Source: SHVO01 sp050246995
GTDB lineage: Bacteria > Pseudomonadota > Alphaproteobacteria > Rhodospirillales > Rhodospirillaceae
NCBI GenBank assembly: GCA_050246995.1
Contig: JBFWVA010000012.1
Location: forward strand, 43,748 to 107,747
DNA length: 64,000 bases
Direction of reading: 5' to 3'
Shown: in pieces, positions 42,377 through 51,373 of the stretch
Layout: each line of letters begins with the position of its first letter
How positions within the stretch are numbered: position 1 is the stretch's first letter
Translations under genes and position numbers: made by a program
Notes under the pieces: model-generated
Told to the model about the DNA's origin: nothing
The model's input: only the letters and a program-made list of their open reading frames with translations
The model's database searches: none

Positions 42377-45001
42377 TTAGTACTTTACGTCGATACGGGC
42401 GAAGTAGAAGCCGCCCTGGAAGTCCACGACACCATCAGCATAGATGGCGCCGTTACCGGCGCTGATCCGGTTCGGCGCCGGATACTTGTCGCCGATATTT
42501 TTCGCGCCCACGGTGAACGTATAGTGCTCGCCGTAGTTATACTTTCCTTCCAGGTCGAACTGCGCCAGCGTCCCATGCTTCTGGGTCGCAAACGGAGTCG
42601 TCGTGTTTTGGCGGGTATAGGATCCGAACACGTTGGCGCGCGCCATGATCTGGAAGTCGCCCATTTCCTGGGTAGCGGTGAAGATCGCGCGCCACTTCGG
42701 TTCGTTGTTCTCGAAGTTGAAGATCGACTGCGCGTTGAACAGGCCGGCTATCTTCACATCCTTGATCTTGTACTTGTTCATATTGAACGAGCCGACCAGC
42801 GACGTGCGCTGCCCGTTGTCCCAATTGAAGCCGTACGTCGCGACCACGTCGAAACCCTTCGTTCTCGAGTCGAAGGCGTTCTGGAAGAAACGGACATTCG
42901 AAATACTGTTCCCCGCGACAACACCTGCGGCGACAAGCTGGGCCTGAATGGCCGGAGTTACTGGGATGTTGCTGGTCGACCAGATCTGATCGGTGATGTC
43001 GATGATATATCCATCGATGGTCACCGTAAATCCGGGCGCCGGGTTGGCCGTGAAACCAAGCGAGTAGTTAACCGAGTTTTCCGGCTGCAGCGGCTTCGCG
43101 CCCAAGAACTTCGAGACGGGATGTTCGGTCGGGAAGATGCCCGCGAGCAATGAGACGCCGTCTACGGAGCTGATCGATACGGCCGTGGTATTGAGCATGC
43201 CCGGCGTCGGCGCACGGAAGCCCGTACCGATCGATCCGCGAATGCCAAAGCCATCGGCCACTTCGAATCGGGTCGCAGCTTTGCCGTTCAGCGTATCGCC
43301 GAAGATACTGAAGTCTTCATAGCGGCCGGCGAAGTCGACGAACCATCTATCGGTTATATCTACAGCGGCTTCGACATAGCCCGACTTGCTGTCGGCACGG
43401 AATTCACCGGCGAGCTCCGGCGGGATGCCGTTGAACACGTTCGCACCAGCCGGCAACACGCGATAAACTGGGTCGGTGGCCACGTTACACTGGATGCCCT
43501 GATTCTGCGGAGCCGTCGGGCGCAGCGTGCGCGATGCCACGGCGGTCTCATTCGTACAGAAGTCGAAGGGATCTTGGTTGGCGAAGGTACCGGCTTCGTA
43601 GGACGCCTTTTCGGTCGAGATTATCGTGTAACCTTCGTCGCGATACTCAAGTCCCGCGCTGAGACCCAGAGGCCCGTGCAATCCAATCTCCTTCGACCAC
43701 GAGAAGTCGGCGTTGAAGGAGTATTCGTCGGAGCGGAAGTCCAACGACGTGAAGTTGCGCTTGGTCAGTGCTTGCGCCGGACCATAGGACGCGTTCATCG
43801 AGTCATAGACCTTGTAGACGATGCGGTCGTGACCATAACGACCGCTAAAGTCGTAGGTCGCATCGCCGCCGCCGAACGTGAAGTCACCCTTAACGCCACC
43901 CGCGAGGCTGTAGTCGGTCACGAAACCGCCGAAGCTGGGACGGTAACCGGCTGGGAACATTTCGTTGAAGCGGAACACGCGGCCGGTCTCGAGACGGATC
44001 GGGGTGTCAAGGACAGGCTGGCCGCCAGCGGGATAGCGGTAATTCGCATCCGCGATCGCCTTGGAGTCCGAGTAGTTGGCGAAGGCATAGAATTGCACGC
44101 CGCCGTTTGTCGTATAGCCGCTGTTGACGAAGAAGCGCTTAGCTTCCGAGTCCGGCGCGCCTTGACGCTGGATCGGGTTGCTCAAATCGACCAACGATGC
44201 GTACAGCGGGTTCGACGCCGCGTAAGAGATGGCGTCGAACGGTGCGCTGGTGAACTGCTTGCCGCGGCTAGTGCGGTTATCCGAGTTAAATTGCCCCGCG
44301 ACGTTGATGAAACCGTTCGTGCCGAGCGGCAGCCCCACATCGCTGGACAGGAGGAGTTGGAAACCGTCGCCCTTGTAATATTGGCCCGTCTGAGCGGAGA
44401 ACTCGATCCCCTCGGAGGCATCCTTCAGGATGAAGTTGATCACACCGGCGATAGCGTCCGAACCGTATTGAGCGGCGGCGCCGTCGCGAAGCACTTCAAC
44501 CGACTTGATGGCGATGGCCGGGATGACGGCCGCGTCCGCGCCCTGCGAACCCGAGCCGGCGGTGCCAACCGAGGCTGACTTGTGGCGGCGCTTTGAGTTT
44601 ACGAGGAGGAGGGTTTTGTCTTCAGACAGACCGCGCAGGCGGATCGGACGAACGAATGTGCCCGTGTTGCTGTTGACGTTTCTGTTCACGGCGAAGGACG
44701 GAACCACGGCCTTCAGGATGTCGAGCGTATCGCTCGAGGGAACGGAGCGGAGATCCTCGGATCGGAAGACGTCGATTGGAACCGGCGAAGACTCGACGGT
44801 GCGGGCCGCGCCGCGGACGCCGGTGACGACGATGGTTTCCAGATCCGGGCTATCTGCCTGCGCCTGCTGTGCCTGCGCAAGTTGCTCGTTGGCCTGAGCT
44901 AGTTGCTCCTGATCCTGCGCCTGCGCTGGAACCGCGCCGGCGACTAACAACGCCGCAATTGAAGTGGTAGCAAAAAAGCCCGCCTGAGATCGCCGCTTCA
45001 T
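42377..45001 (-). CDS. TonB-dependent receptor
   Basis: Outer-membrane receptor of 874 residues from the ATG at 45001 (GGGGG 8 bases upstream; an ATG at 45016 also exists). The signal peptide ends at AVPAQAQDQ, and a Gln/Ala-rich stretch (EQLAQANEQLAQAQQAQ) precedes the plug. TonB box and plug: LETIVVTGVRGAARTVESSPVPIDVF, RLRGLSEDKTLLLVNSKRRHK, VEVLRDGAAAQYGSDAIAGVINFIL. The barrel ends in YFARIDVKY. The Gln-rich spacer is unlike the other receptors. It lies downstream of the second exported cassette in the same orientation but 490 bases away. Substrate unknown. Confidence 0.93.
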   Translation of the reverse strand: MKRRSQAGFFATTSIAALLVAGAVPAQAQDQEQLAQANEQLAQAQQAQADSPDLETIVVTGVRGAARTVESSPVPIDVFRSEDLRSVPSSDTLDILKAVVPSFAVNRNVNSNTGTFVRPIRLRGLSEDKTLLLVNSKRRHKSASVGTAGSGSQGADAAVIPAIAIKSVEVLRDGAAAQYGSDAIAGVINFILKDASEGIEFSAQTGQYYKGDGFQLLLSSDVGLPLGTNGFINVAGQFNSDNRTSRGKQFTSAPFDAISYAASNPLYASLVDLSNPIQRQGAPDSEAKRFFVNSGYTTNGGVQFYAFANYSDSKAIADANYRYPAGGQPVLDTPIRLETGRVFRFNEMFPAGYRPSFGGFVTDYSLAGGVKGDFTFGGGDATYDFSGRYGHDRIVYKVYDSMNASYGPAQALTKRNFTSLDFRSDEYSFNADFSWSKEIGLHGPLGLSAGLEYRDEGYTIISTEKASYEAGTFANQDPFDFCTNETAVASRTLRPTAPQNQGIQCNVATDPVYRVLPAGANVFNGIPPELAGEFRADSKSGYVEAAVDITDRWFVDFAGRYEDFSIFGDTLNGKAATRFEVADGFGIRGSIGTGFRAPTPGMLNTTAVSISSVDGVSLLAGIFPTEHPVSKFLGAKPLQPENSVNYSLGFTANPAPGFTVTIDGYIIDITDQIWSTSNIPVTPAIQAQLVAAGVVAGNSISNVRFFQNAFDSRTKGFDVVATYGFNWDNGQRTSLVGSFNMNKYKIKDVKIAGLFNAQSIFNFENNEPKWRAIFTATQEMGDFQIMARANVFGSYTRQNTTTPFATQKHGTLAQFDLEGKYNYGEHYTFTVGAKNIGDKYPAPNRISAGNGAIYADGVVDFQGGFYFARIDVKY

Positions 45002-45491
45002 CGTTGATACCCCCATGTGAGTAGAAATCCCCGTACTGCGTAGATACTCCCCGCAACTATGGCCCGCGCTTACGCCGGAAGCGGAAGCCCACCCGGGTCT
45101 ACTTACGCTCTACTGGTGATGAGCGTGCGCCTGCTCGGGTAGCAGAATTAGCCGAAGTGTCACTTTCGCCGGTCGAACTGTTCGAAACCACCGCCCCCCG
45201 CCGCAATAAAATGCTGACGCCAAATGGCATGTGCGCCGCGAAATAAACTGACCGGCGGCAAACCGTCGTGCGCACCTAACTAGAAGCGCTGCCGCTTCAT
45301 AAGCCGCCGTGAAGAACACTTTAGGTCTATTAGTGCGTAGCAAGGTGCAATGCACACATCCGACAGCAGGTCGCAATGCCGCAGCATGAAAAAGCGAGCC
45401 TAGAAAGATTCTATCTTGAGCCCCGCGCTGTGCGCCGAACCCGCCGGCGATATCTCGGTTTAGCGCGCCCAAAGGCGCATGATGCAATCGT
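45002..45491. other. 490-base intergenic region upstream of TonB receptor
   Basis: Lies between the receptor start and the stop of the COG4315-type gene. No gene, terminator stem or repeat was recognised. Open frames running through it lack ribosome sites and family motifs. It must hold the receptor promoter. Confidence 0.45.
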
Positions 45492-46877
45492 TTATGGCGT
45501 AGCGACGTGCCAGAAAAGTGCGGCGCCCGTCGAACCGCCCGCTTCGATGGCCGAATACCGTACGGGAGCCTCGCCATCGACAAGGTCATAAATATCGTTG
45601 CCGTTGATTTGCCCAGGCCCCTTATCGCGTGCGTAGGTGTAAAGGACGTAGCCTTTATATTCCCATTGCCGCGTTCCATCCGGACGCTCGGCAATCTGCC
45701 AGAAGCCGCCGGCGCGCGCGTCCGGGCCCGCTATGAAAGGCCGCCATTCCTTGAGGCACTCGCTGTCGCAGCCTTTAACACCCTGCTTCTTACCGACCGC
45801 GTAGGAACCGGGCAGCCCGTCCCGGACATTGTGCCCGCCAAGCTGATAGATGAACGGGTTGCGCGTGTAGAGGGCCTGCCCGTTGATGGTCAACACTTCG
45901 GCGATAGGGGTGATTTCGACCTGTACACCGCGCGGCATGAAGTATTGCGTGGTCAACGCGATACGCCAGTTCGGGTCAGCGCTCGCGCCGTTGGCGTGGC
46001 CCGGAACGATATCTTTCGCATAGGTGTAGAGCGGCATCCCGCGGAACGCCCACTGACTGGTTCCGTCTCCCGCCGCGACGACTGCAAAGTCACCAACGCG
46101 CGTCGCGCGCGTCGGGGCCTGTACAGGTGCCCAGAGCCGCGCACATGGCCCTTTGCAAACGTCACCGGCTTTACCCTTCGCCGCCTTGCCCCGTTGGAAA
46201 TAGATCGTCATGCCGCGATGGTCGACAAAACCTTCGCCGAACGCATTGGAGATCTGCGCGACGGAAATTCCAGGCGGCGTCGCGATGTCCTCCGATTCGA
46301 AGATCGCAAGTTTCCACCGCGTCAAATCGACAGGCGGCGCGGATGACGGCATGCCGCGTCTTGTATATTCACCTTGCCCGGCTCTTGCGTCAGGCGCGGC
46401 GCCCGGTTCTTTCGGCCGGATGCTGGCCTTCACGGATGCAACGATGTCGTTGAATGTCGCCGCGATCCTAGCGTCGTCCGCCTCTTCGCTCAGGTCTTCG
46501 TAGGAAGAATCACCATCATGCGTGAAGAGTGGCTCGCCCTTATAAGCCCACTGCCCCCCGACGATCGTCCAATCGCTGAAGGGCGCTGCCTTTGCATCAG
46601 CCTCGAGCGGGCGCCAGCCTTTCGTGCAAGTGTCGTCGCACGGGACCGTCTGATCCTGCCGCGCATAAACCTTCATCCCGCGCGCGTCACCGAGCCGGAA
46701 GACGATCTGCGCGGCACGCCGGCCGCCTGAGCGTTCCTTCACAAGCGTGATTCCAGATGGTGTCGCCAGCGATGGCTCAAAGTCAGCGGCACGAACGGAG
46801 GGACTGGCCAAACATGCAAGAGCCAGGGCCGACGCCCCAAACAAAGCCTTACGAACGAGCGCGCCGATCTGGGTCAT
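45492..46877 (-). CDS. Secreted-repeat protein, COG4315/PF03640-like, copy 2
   Basis: Exported protein of 461 residues, signal ending near SPSVRAADF. Repeated strands of the COG4315 type are clear: QWAYKGEPLFTHDGD, QWAFRGMPLYTYAKD and QWEYKGYVLYTYARDKGPGQINGNDI, each preceded by a Cys-pair segment (CDDTCTKGWRPL, CKGPCARLWAPV, CDSECLKEWRPF). It lacks the CGDD/CDHP cysteine insert of copies 1 and 3. It is the last gene of the second cassette, 11 bases after the DUF1552 gene. Function unknown. Confidence 0.82.
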   Translation of the reverse strand: MTQIGALVRKALFGASALALACLASPSVRAADFEPSLATPSGITLVKERSGGRRAAQIVFRLGDARGMKVYARQDQTVPCDDTCTKGWRPLEADAKAAPFSDWTIVGGQWAYKGEPLFTHDGDSSYEDLSEEADDARIAATFNDIVASVKASIRPKEPGAAPDARAGQGEYTRRGMPSSAPPVDLTRWKLAIFESEDIATPPGISVAQISNAFGEGFVDHRGMTIYFQRGKAAKGKAGDVCKGPCARLWAPVQAPTRATRVGDFAVVAAGDGTSQWAFRGMPLYTYAKDIVPGHANGASADPNWRIALTTQYFMPRGVQVEITPIAEVLTINGQALYTRNPFIYQLGGHNVRDGLPGSYAVGKKQGVKGCDSECLKEWRPFIAGPDARAGGFWQIAERPDGTRQWEYKGYVLYTYARDKGPGQINGNDIYDLVDGEAPVRYSAIEAGGSTGAALFWHVATP

Positions 46878-46888
46878 CGCATCGCCTC

Positions 46889-48235
46889 CTAGGCGAGCAC
46901 TTCAGAGAACGCCTTTGACGTCTGGTTTCCATCCGTCCCCCAGGATTGGACCGGCAGACCAATGGCCTGCTGGAGCGTCAATCCGACGCGCGCGGGCGTA
47001 TCGCCCGGGGCCGCCACGTGAATGCCGGTCTTCAGCTTGCCGTTGGCGCCGCCGATGGAGAAGACTGGGATGTTGTTGCAATCATGAGTCTTCGCATAGC
47101 CAACGTCGGTGGAGACAAGAATAACCGAGCGATCGAGCAAGGTCTGGTCGCCTTCGCGAATGCCGTCCATCGCGGCGACGACATCCCGCAGCATTTCCAT
47201 ATAGCGCTCCTGGAACCAGGTCGTCGTGGGCTGGTAACCCACGGACGTATCCATCGGCTCTTCGTGGCTCAGAATATGGTGCGTGCTAGCCACACCCGCC
47301 TTGCGCAGCGTCGAGCCGGCTTGTGAAATCGCCATGTTGAACACGCGCGTCTGACCGCAGGCCAGCGTATGGGCCAAAAGCCGCGCGAAGAGCTTGTTGC
47401 TGTTGCGGGCGGATTCAACGTCGGTGCCGATTTCACCCTCGGCGACGGCGGAAGGAAGCGTACATGCCGCGAGCGGCGCCGGTTTTTGAAGTTCTACACT
47501 CAGCTGATTTTCCAGTTCGCGCAACGAAGTGAAATATTGATCGAGACGTTGACGATCGTCGGTGCCCAGACCATTCAGAACGCGCTGACGGTCTTCCGAC
47601 ACGTATGACAACGCGCTGTGACGCAGCACGACTTCGGCTTCCGGTGTGAATTCAGCGGCATTCGGATCGCGGAACTCTTTCCCGAAAATCTTCCCGTAGA
47701 GCGCGACAGGCGAAACTTCCGCGGGGTTCGTATCGGCGCCGCGATTGCTCCAGCTCGTGCGCGGGTTGCCATCACAGGATACCTCAAGGGAGCGGAAGCG
47801 GCTGCGATTCCCAATCGCGTCCGAGATGATGGTGTCGATGCTGGGCGAGACCTTGCCTTTGCCGCCCGGAGGCGGCGGCGCCACGGCATTGTGGATGATC
47901 TTAACGCCGGAGTAGTGGGCTTGGTTGCCTTTCTCATCCAGCCGGGCCACCAGGCCGCTGTAAACGTTGATCTTGGCACGGTAGTCTTCCAACGCCTCGG
48001 CAGGCCCTCTGAAGTTATAGCCAACGCCGCGCACCTTCGGCTCCCAATGCCCGGGATTGAGCCCCAAGCCGTAGAACCAGGTTCCGAAGCACACCGGAAG
48101 CGCTTCGCCCGAGGCCAGGGCGGTGCCGGAGTTGTTCAATGCGATATTGAGCAATGGCAATCCGACAGCGACGGCTGAACCGCCCAGGATTCCGCGCATG
48201 ACACGGCGCCGACTGAATTCGCTGCCCGATCGCAT
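46889..48235 (-). CDS. Tat-exported DUF1552 protein, copy 2
   Basis: Protein of 448 residues from the ATG at 48235 (AGGAG upstream). Tat signal FSRRRVMRGILGGSAVAVGLPLLN. The body aligns with the 7095-8441 product: LPVCFGTWFYGLGLN, ADTNPAEVSPVALYGKIFGKEF, RQRLDQYFTSLRELENQLS, CGQTRVFNMAISQAG, SHEEPMDTSVGYQ, and the C-terminal TSKAFSEVLA. It lies 29 bases after the DUF1592 gene in an operon. Biochemical role unknown. Confidence 0.88.
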   Translation of the reverse strand: MRSGSEFSRRRVMRGILGGSAVAVGLPLLNIALNNSGTALASGEALPVCFGTWFYGLGLNPGHWEPKVRGVGYNFRGPAEALEDYRAKINVYSGLVARLDEKGNQAHYSGVKIIHNAVAPPPPGGKGKVSPSIDTIISDAIGNRSRFRSLEVSCDGNPRTSWSNRGADTNPAEVSPVALYGKIFGKEFRDPNAAEFTPEAEVVLRHSALSYVSEDRQRVLNGLGTDDRQRLDQYFTSLRELENQLSVELQKPAPLAACTLPSAVAEGEIGTDVESARNSNKLFARLLAHTLACGQTRVFNMAISQAGSTLRKAGVASTHHILSHEEPMDTSVGYQPTTTWFQERYMEMLRDVVAAMDGIREGDQTLLDRSVILVSTDVGYAKTHDCNNIPVFSIGGANGKLKTGIHVAAPGDTPARVGLTLQQAIGLPVQSWGTDGNQTSKAFSEVLA

Positions 48236-48264
48236 GTGACCATCTCCTGTCAAAGCTATCCGTT

Positions 48265-49965
48265 CTACTTTTGCGCAGTCTCGATACCGGTCATCGGGCC
48301 CGGCGCACGCTGGAACGCCTCGCTCATCGCGACGCTCCGCATCAGTTGCGGCAGGCGATATCCCTGCTCCGCGAAACTCGCCTGAAACTGGCGAATGGTC
48401 CCCGTCTCCTTCGCATCGGCCGCCTTACCCACGGAGAACGAGTACAGCCGCGAGATCAGGCAAGATGTCAGCGCGGGACTGTCGTGGATCGCCTGCGCGA
48501 GGCCGGCGGCGTCGGCAAAGCGCACACCGTTCAATTCGCCGCTGGTGTCGATATCCACTTGGTTCTCCTTGGTCCGGAAGGCTCCATCCGAATCAAAATT
48601 CTCGAGCGCGAGACCGATCGGGTCTGTGATCTTGTGACAACCGGCACAGACCGGCGAACCGAGGTGAGCTTGCACGCGGTCGCGCGCGGTCCTATGGACG
48701 GGATTGTTCGTGTCCTGGACGACGGCGAAGTCGACGTTGGGCGGCGGCGGCGGAACCTTCTGACACAAGAATAGCTCGCGGATCGCCTTACCGCGAAGCG
48801 TGGGAGAGGAACGCCCGGGATGAGAATGCAACGCCGCGAAACCGGCTTGCGTGAACAGGCCCACTCGCGGATCGCCTTCCGGGTATTCATAGGGTACCCA
48901 CTGTGCGGGCACGCCATTGGCGAAGTCGTTCGCTGGATTTGGGTTCACCGTGACCTGATAAAGCGCAGCCAGTTGCGGCGTCAGGAACGTGCGCCGCGTC
49001 GTAAAGAGGTCGCGGTAGTCCGCGTTACGTACAACCACGTGATCAACAATGGTGCGAAGGGTCTGCTCTCTCGCATCCTCAACCAACTTCGCGGCGAACT
49101 TCGGATAGATTGACGTATCCTTCGCCAACGTTTCGAACTCCTCGAACCCGTACATGTCCGAGAAGAACGCGCGCACCCCGTCGGCGAGACGCGGCGATGA
49201 GATCAGGCGATCGACTTCGCGGGCGAGTCCGCGCGGGGTCTGCAGCTGTCCCTTGGAGGCCGCCAGAAGCAGCTGGTTGTCGGGAGATGTATTCCAGAAA
49301 AGGAAACTAAGCCGCGACGCCAGCGAATAGTTATCTATGCGGTATTGGCCGCGGCTCTTGCGGTCGGGCTCCACGACGTCTTTGACGAACAGGAAATCCG
49401 GCGAAATCAGCATCAGATTGAGGCTTCTCTCGAGGCCTTTGTAGAAGTCCTGCAGCTTATCGGCCGAGTCCGCCGCTACCTTTACATAGCCTCCGAGTTG
49501 CGCCGCGGACAACGGACGGCGAAACAGGAGCGTCCCGACAGACTCCAAGAATACCGCAGCGCATTTATCGTCGCGCATGTTCGGCGAAGCTGGCGTGCAG
49601 GGGATCAGCGCGGCGCGGTGCTGCTCGTCGACAACTTGCTTAGCGACGGCTTGCGCCATGGCGTCATATTGTTTGAATCCCGTCGCGGTAATGCTCGCCG
49701 ATGTGGCGCCGAGGGCGAGCAGGCCATCTTGGCGGACCGGCGGCTCGAAGTTTCCCGACGCAATCACATCCCGGCCAAAAACATCGGAGATAATGTTCTG
49801 GTATTGAGTTGGCTGAAGACGGCGCACAACCGCCGAACCGCCCGCGGACTGCTCATCGCGCGCACGAGAGACCGACGCTGAGCTAAGCAGCGTCAAAGCC
49901 GCCGCAATACCAAGGAATGTCGATATGGTGGGGCGCACTGAAGAACGTAAACGTACGCACACCAT
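48265..49965 (-). CDS. DUF1587/1595/1592/1588/1585 protein with CAGCH motif, copy 2
   Basis: Exported protein of 566 residues; signal peptide ends near VSRARDEQ, with no lipobox, unlike copy 1. Domains in order: DUF1587 (RRLQPTQYQNIISDVFG), DUF1595 (RPLSAAQLGGYV), DUF1592 (RIDNYSLASRLSFLFWNTSPDNQLL), DUF1588 (FAALHSHPGRSSPTLRGKAIRELFLCQKVPPPP then CAGCH at 440-444 and KITDPIGLALENFDSDGAFR), DUF1585 (CLISRLYSFSVGK). CAGCH is a candidate covalent haem site. It begins 6 bases after the stop of the secreted-family gene. Electron partner unknown. Confidence 0.87.
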   Translation of the reverse strand: MVCVRLRSSVRPTISTFLGIAAALTLLSSASVSRARDEQSAGGSAVVRRLQPTQYQNIISDVFGRDVIASGNFEPPVRQDGLLALGATSASITATGFKQYDAMAQAVAKQVVDEQHRAALIPCTPASPNMRDDKCAAVFLESVGTLLFRRPLSAAQLGGYVKVAADSADKLQDFYKGLERSLNLMLISPDFLFVKDVVEPDRKSRGQYRIDNYSLASRLSFLFWNTSPDNQLLLAASKGQLQTPRGLAREVDRLISSPRLADGVRAFFSDMYGFEEFETLAKDTSIYPKFAAKLVEDAREQTLRTIVDHVVVRNADYRDLFTTRRTFLTPQLAALYQVTVNPNPANDFANGVPAQWVPYEYPEGDPRVGLFTQAGFAALHSHPGRSSPTLRGKAIRELFLCQKVPPPPPNVDFAVVQDTNNPVHRTARDRVQAHLGSPVCAGCHKITDPIGLALENFDSDGAFRTKENQVDIDTSGELNGVRFADAAGLAQAIHDSPALTSCLISRLYSFSVGKAADAKETGTIRQFQASFAEQGYRLPQLMRSVAMSEAFQRAPGPMTGIETAQK

Positions 49966-49971
49966 AACTTT

Positions 49972-51114
49972 CTAATCCCTGTCGACGGCGGACTTGGCGG
50001 GTTGCGGAGTAAGGCTCGATACCTTTTGAGCGCCTTGCGCGTACGGCGCCTGCGGCGGCAAGACACGCGCGGGCACAGCCTCGATCCGGAAGGTTGACGA
50101 GATCTGCGTGTTTTGACCGGTAGCAGGATCCGGATCCGCGTCCGCGTGTTTGCGCAGCGCATAGTACGCACCCGGCACGTCGAGACTGGATTCCTCGGAT
50201 GAGCTGCCGTGGCTGGCGATAAGCCAGTAGTAGGATTGCCACGCGATGTAGCCGCCGAGATAGCCGTTCAAATTGCCTTTGGCATCGATGGTGAAACGCA
50301 GTTGGGCGTTCTTGAATTTATACTCCGGAATGATGCCGGCTTCCGCCTGGATACGGATATCCTGCGGCTCGATCGTGATCACGCCGTCCTTGCTGTGGCC
50401 CTTGAGCACGTTGCGCGAGCGTTCCGTCGGCTCCATGACATACGTCGCATCCGCGAGCGGTTTTGATTGAGCGTCGCGATAGGCGTAACGCAGCGAGCGG
50501 GTCAATGTGACCGTAACATCGCCATCCTTACTCAAATCCTCGCCGGCCACGGTGATCACCCAGGCCGGCATGGAGTCAGAGCCGATATCCCAGCGCGTCA
50601 TCTCGTAATACGGCCGGTCCGGCAAGTTTACGTGGTACATCTTGGAACAGCCGAGCGCGCGGAAAACTTCGTTGTCCACGCCGGCCAGATGCGTATCGGG
50701 ATCCTGGAAAGATTTCGGCCCGTTCTTGCCATCCAGATTAAAACCGAAGGCCTTCTTGCCTTCGACGGGTTTGAGCTGCGGATCGGGAACCGACAACGGG
50801 TACAGATAGACGTTGGCGGGCTTGCCGTCCTTCTTCCCGCGCATTTGCATCAGCTTGCGCCATTCCCGGCCATCGCCCGCAATGACCTTTTCGGCTTCGG
50901 ACGGAGAAAAGCCGAGTTCGCCCAAGCTCCGCGCCCAAATCTGAATGTTGTCGGGATTGATGCCCTTGGGGCAGCTGTCCTTGTCCGCGTAACCAGCAGT
51001 GTGGAACCAGCTGACGACAAAGCCCTTCGTTTCCATAGCGGACGCGGGAAGAGCCAAGACGGAAAAGACGAACGCGGGCGCGAGAGCAAACAGCGGCAGA
51101 TTTCGAGGCGTCAT
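49972..51114 (-). CDS. Secreted protein of the unnamed family, copy 3
   Basis: Exported protein of 380 residues with a signal peptide ending at ALPASAME and AGGAGGGAG before the ATG. The most divergent of the three family members: it keeps SCPKGINPDN, FGFNLDGKNGPKSFQDPD, GVDNEVFRALGC and a late polar C-terminus, but loses the IEHP strand. Here it is the first gene of the cassette, whereas copy 1 is the last. A 43-bp promoter/operator element lies 107 bases upstream. Function unknown. Confidence 0.83.
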   Translation of the reverse strand: MTPRNLPLFALAPAFVFSVLALPASAMETKGFVVSWFHTAGYADKDSCPKGINPDNIQIWARSLGELGFSPSEAEKVIAGDGREWRKLMQMRGKKDGKPANVYLYPLSVPDPQLKPVEGKKAFGFNLDGKNGPKSFQDPDTHLAGVDNEVFRALGCSKMYHVNLPDRPYYEMTRWDIGSDSMPAWVITVAGEDLSKDGDVTVTLTRSLRYAYRDAQSKPLADATYVMEPTERSRNVLKGHSKDGVITIEPQDIRIQAEAGIIPEYKFKNAQLRFTIDAKGNLNGYLGGYIAWQSYYWLIASHGSSSEESSLDVPGAYYALRKHADADPDPATGQNTQISSTFRIEAVPARVLPPQAPYAQGAQKVSSLTPQPAKSAVDRD

Positions 51115-51220
51115 CGACGAATCTCCCTCCTAGCTGGGCTTGCGCAAATGACAGCGCCGCAGCCACGCACAAAACGATCTGCGCCGCCGCAAGCCCAAGC
51201 CGCGCAAGCTCTCATCTCTT

Positions 51221-51263
51221 ATTGTTATACTAGATTGGATGATAACAATCAGTCAATCATCAC
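51221..51263 (-). promoter_or_regulatory. 43-bp promoter/operator element, copy B
   Basis: On the minus strand: TTGACT (51256-51251), 18-base spacer, TAGTAT (51232-51227), giving a transcript start near 51217 and a leader of about 100 bases before the cassette's first ATG. The FadR-type site TAGTATAACAA (51232-51222) covers the -10 box. It matches copy A at 29973-30015 at 37 of 43 positions. Confidence 0.72.
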
Positions 51264-51373
51264 ATCGCCGGCGAGGCTGACCAAAAGCGTAACCTCCTCT
51301 GGTACTTACGCACATTTCATCTGAGCTGAATCGACCGAGCGTGTTGGCGCGTGTAACAGGAACGACCGCGACT

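Noticed and set aside
45110..45694. Minus-strand open frame in the gap before the receptor
   Set aside because: Overlaps the COG4315-type gene in another frame, no signal or motif; treated as non-coding.
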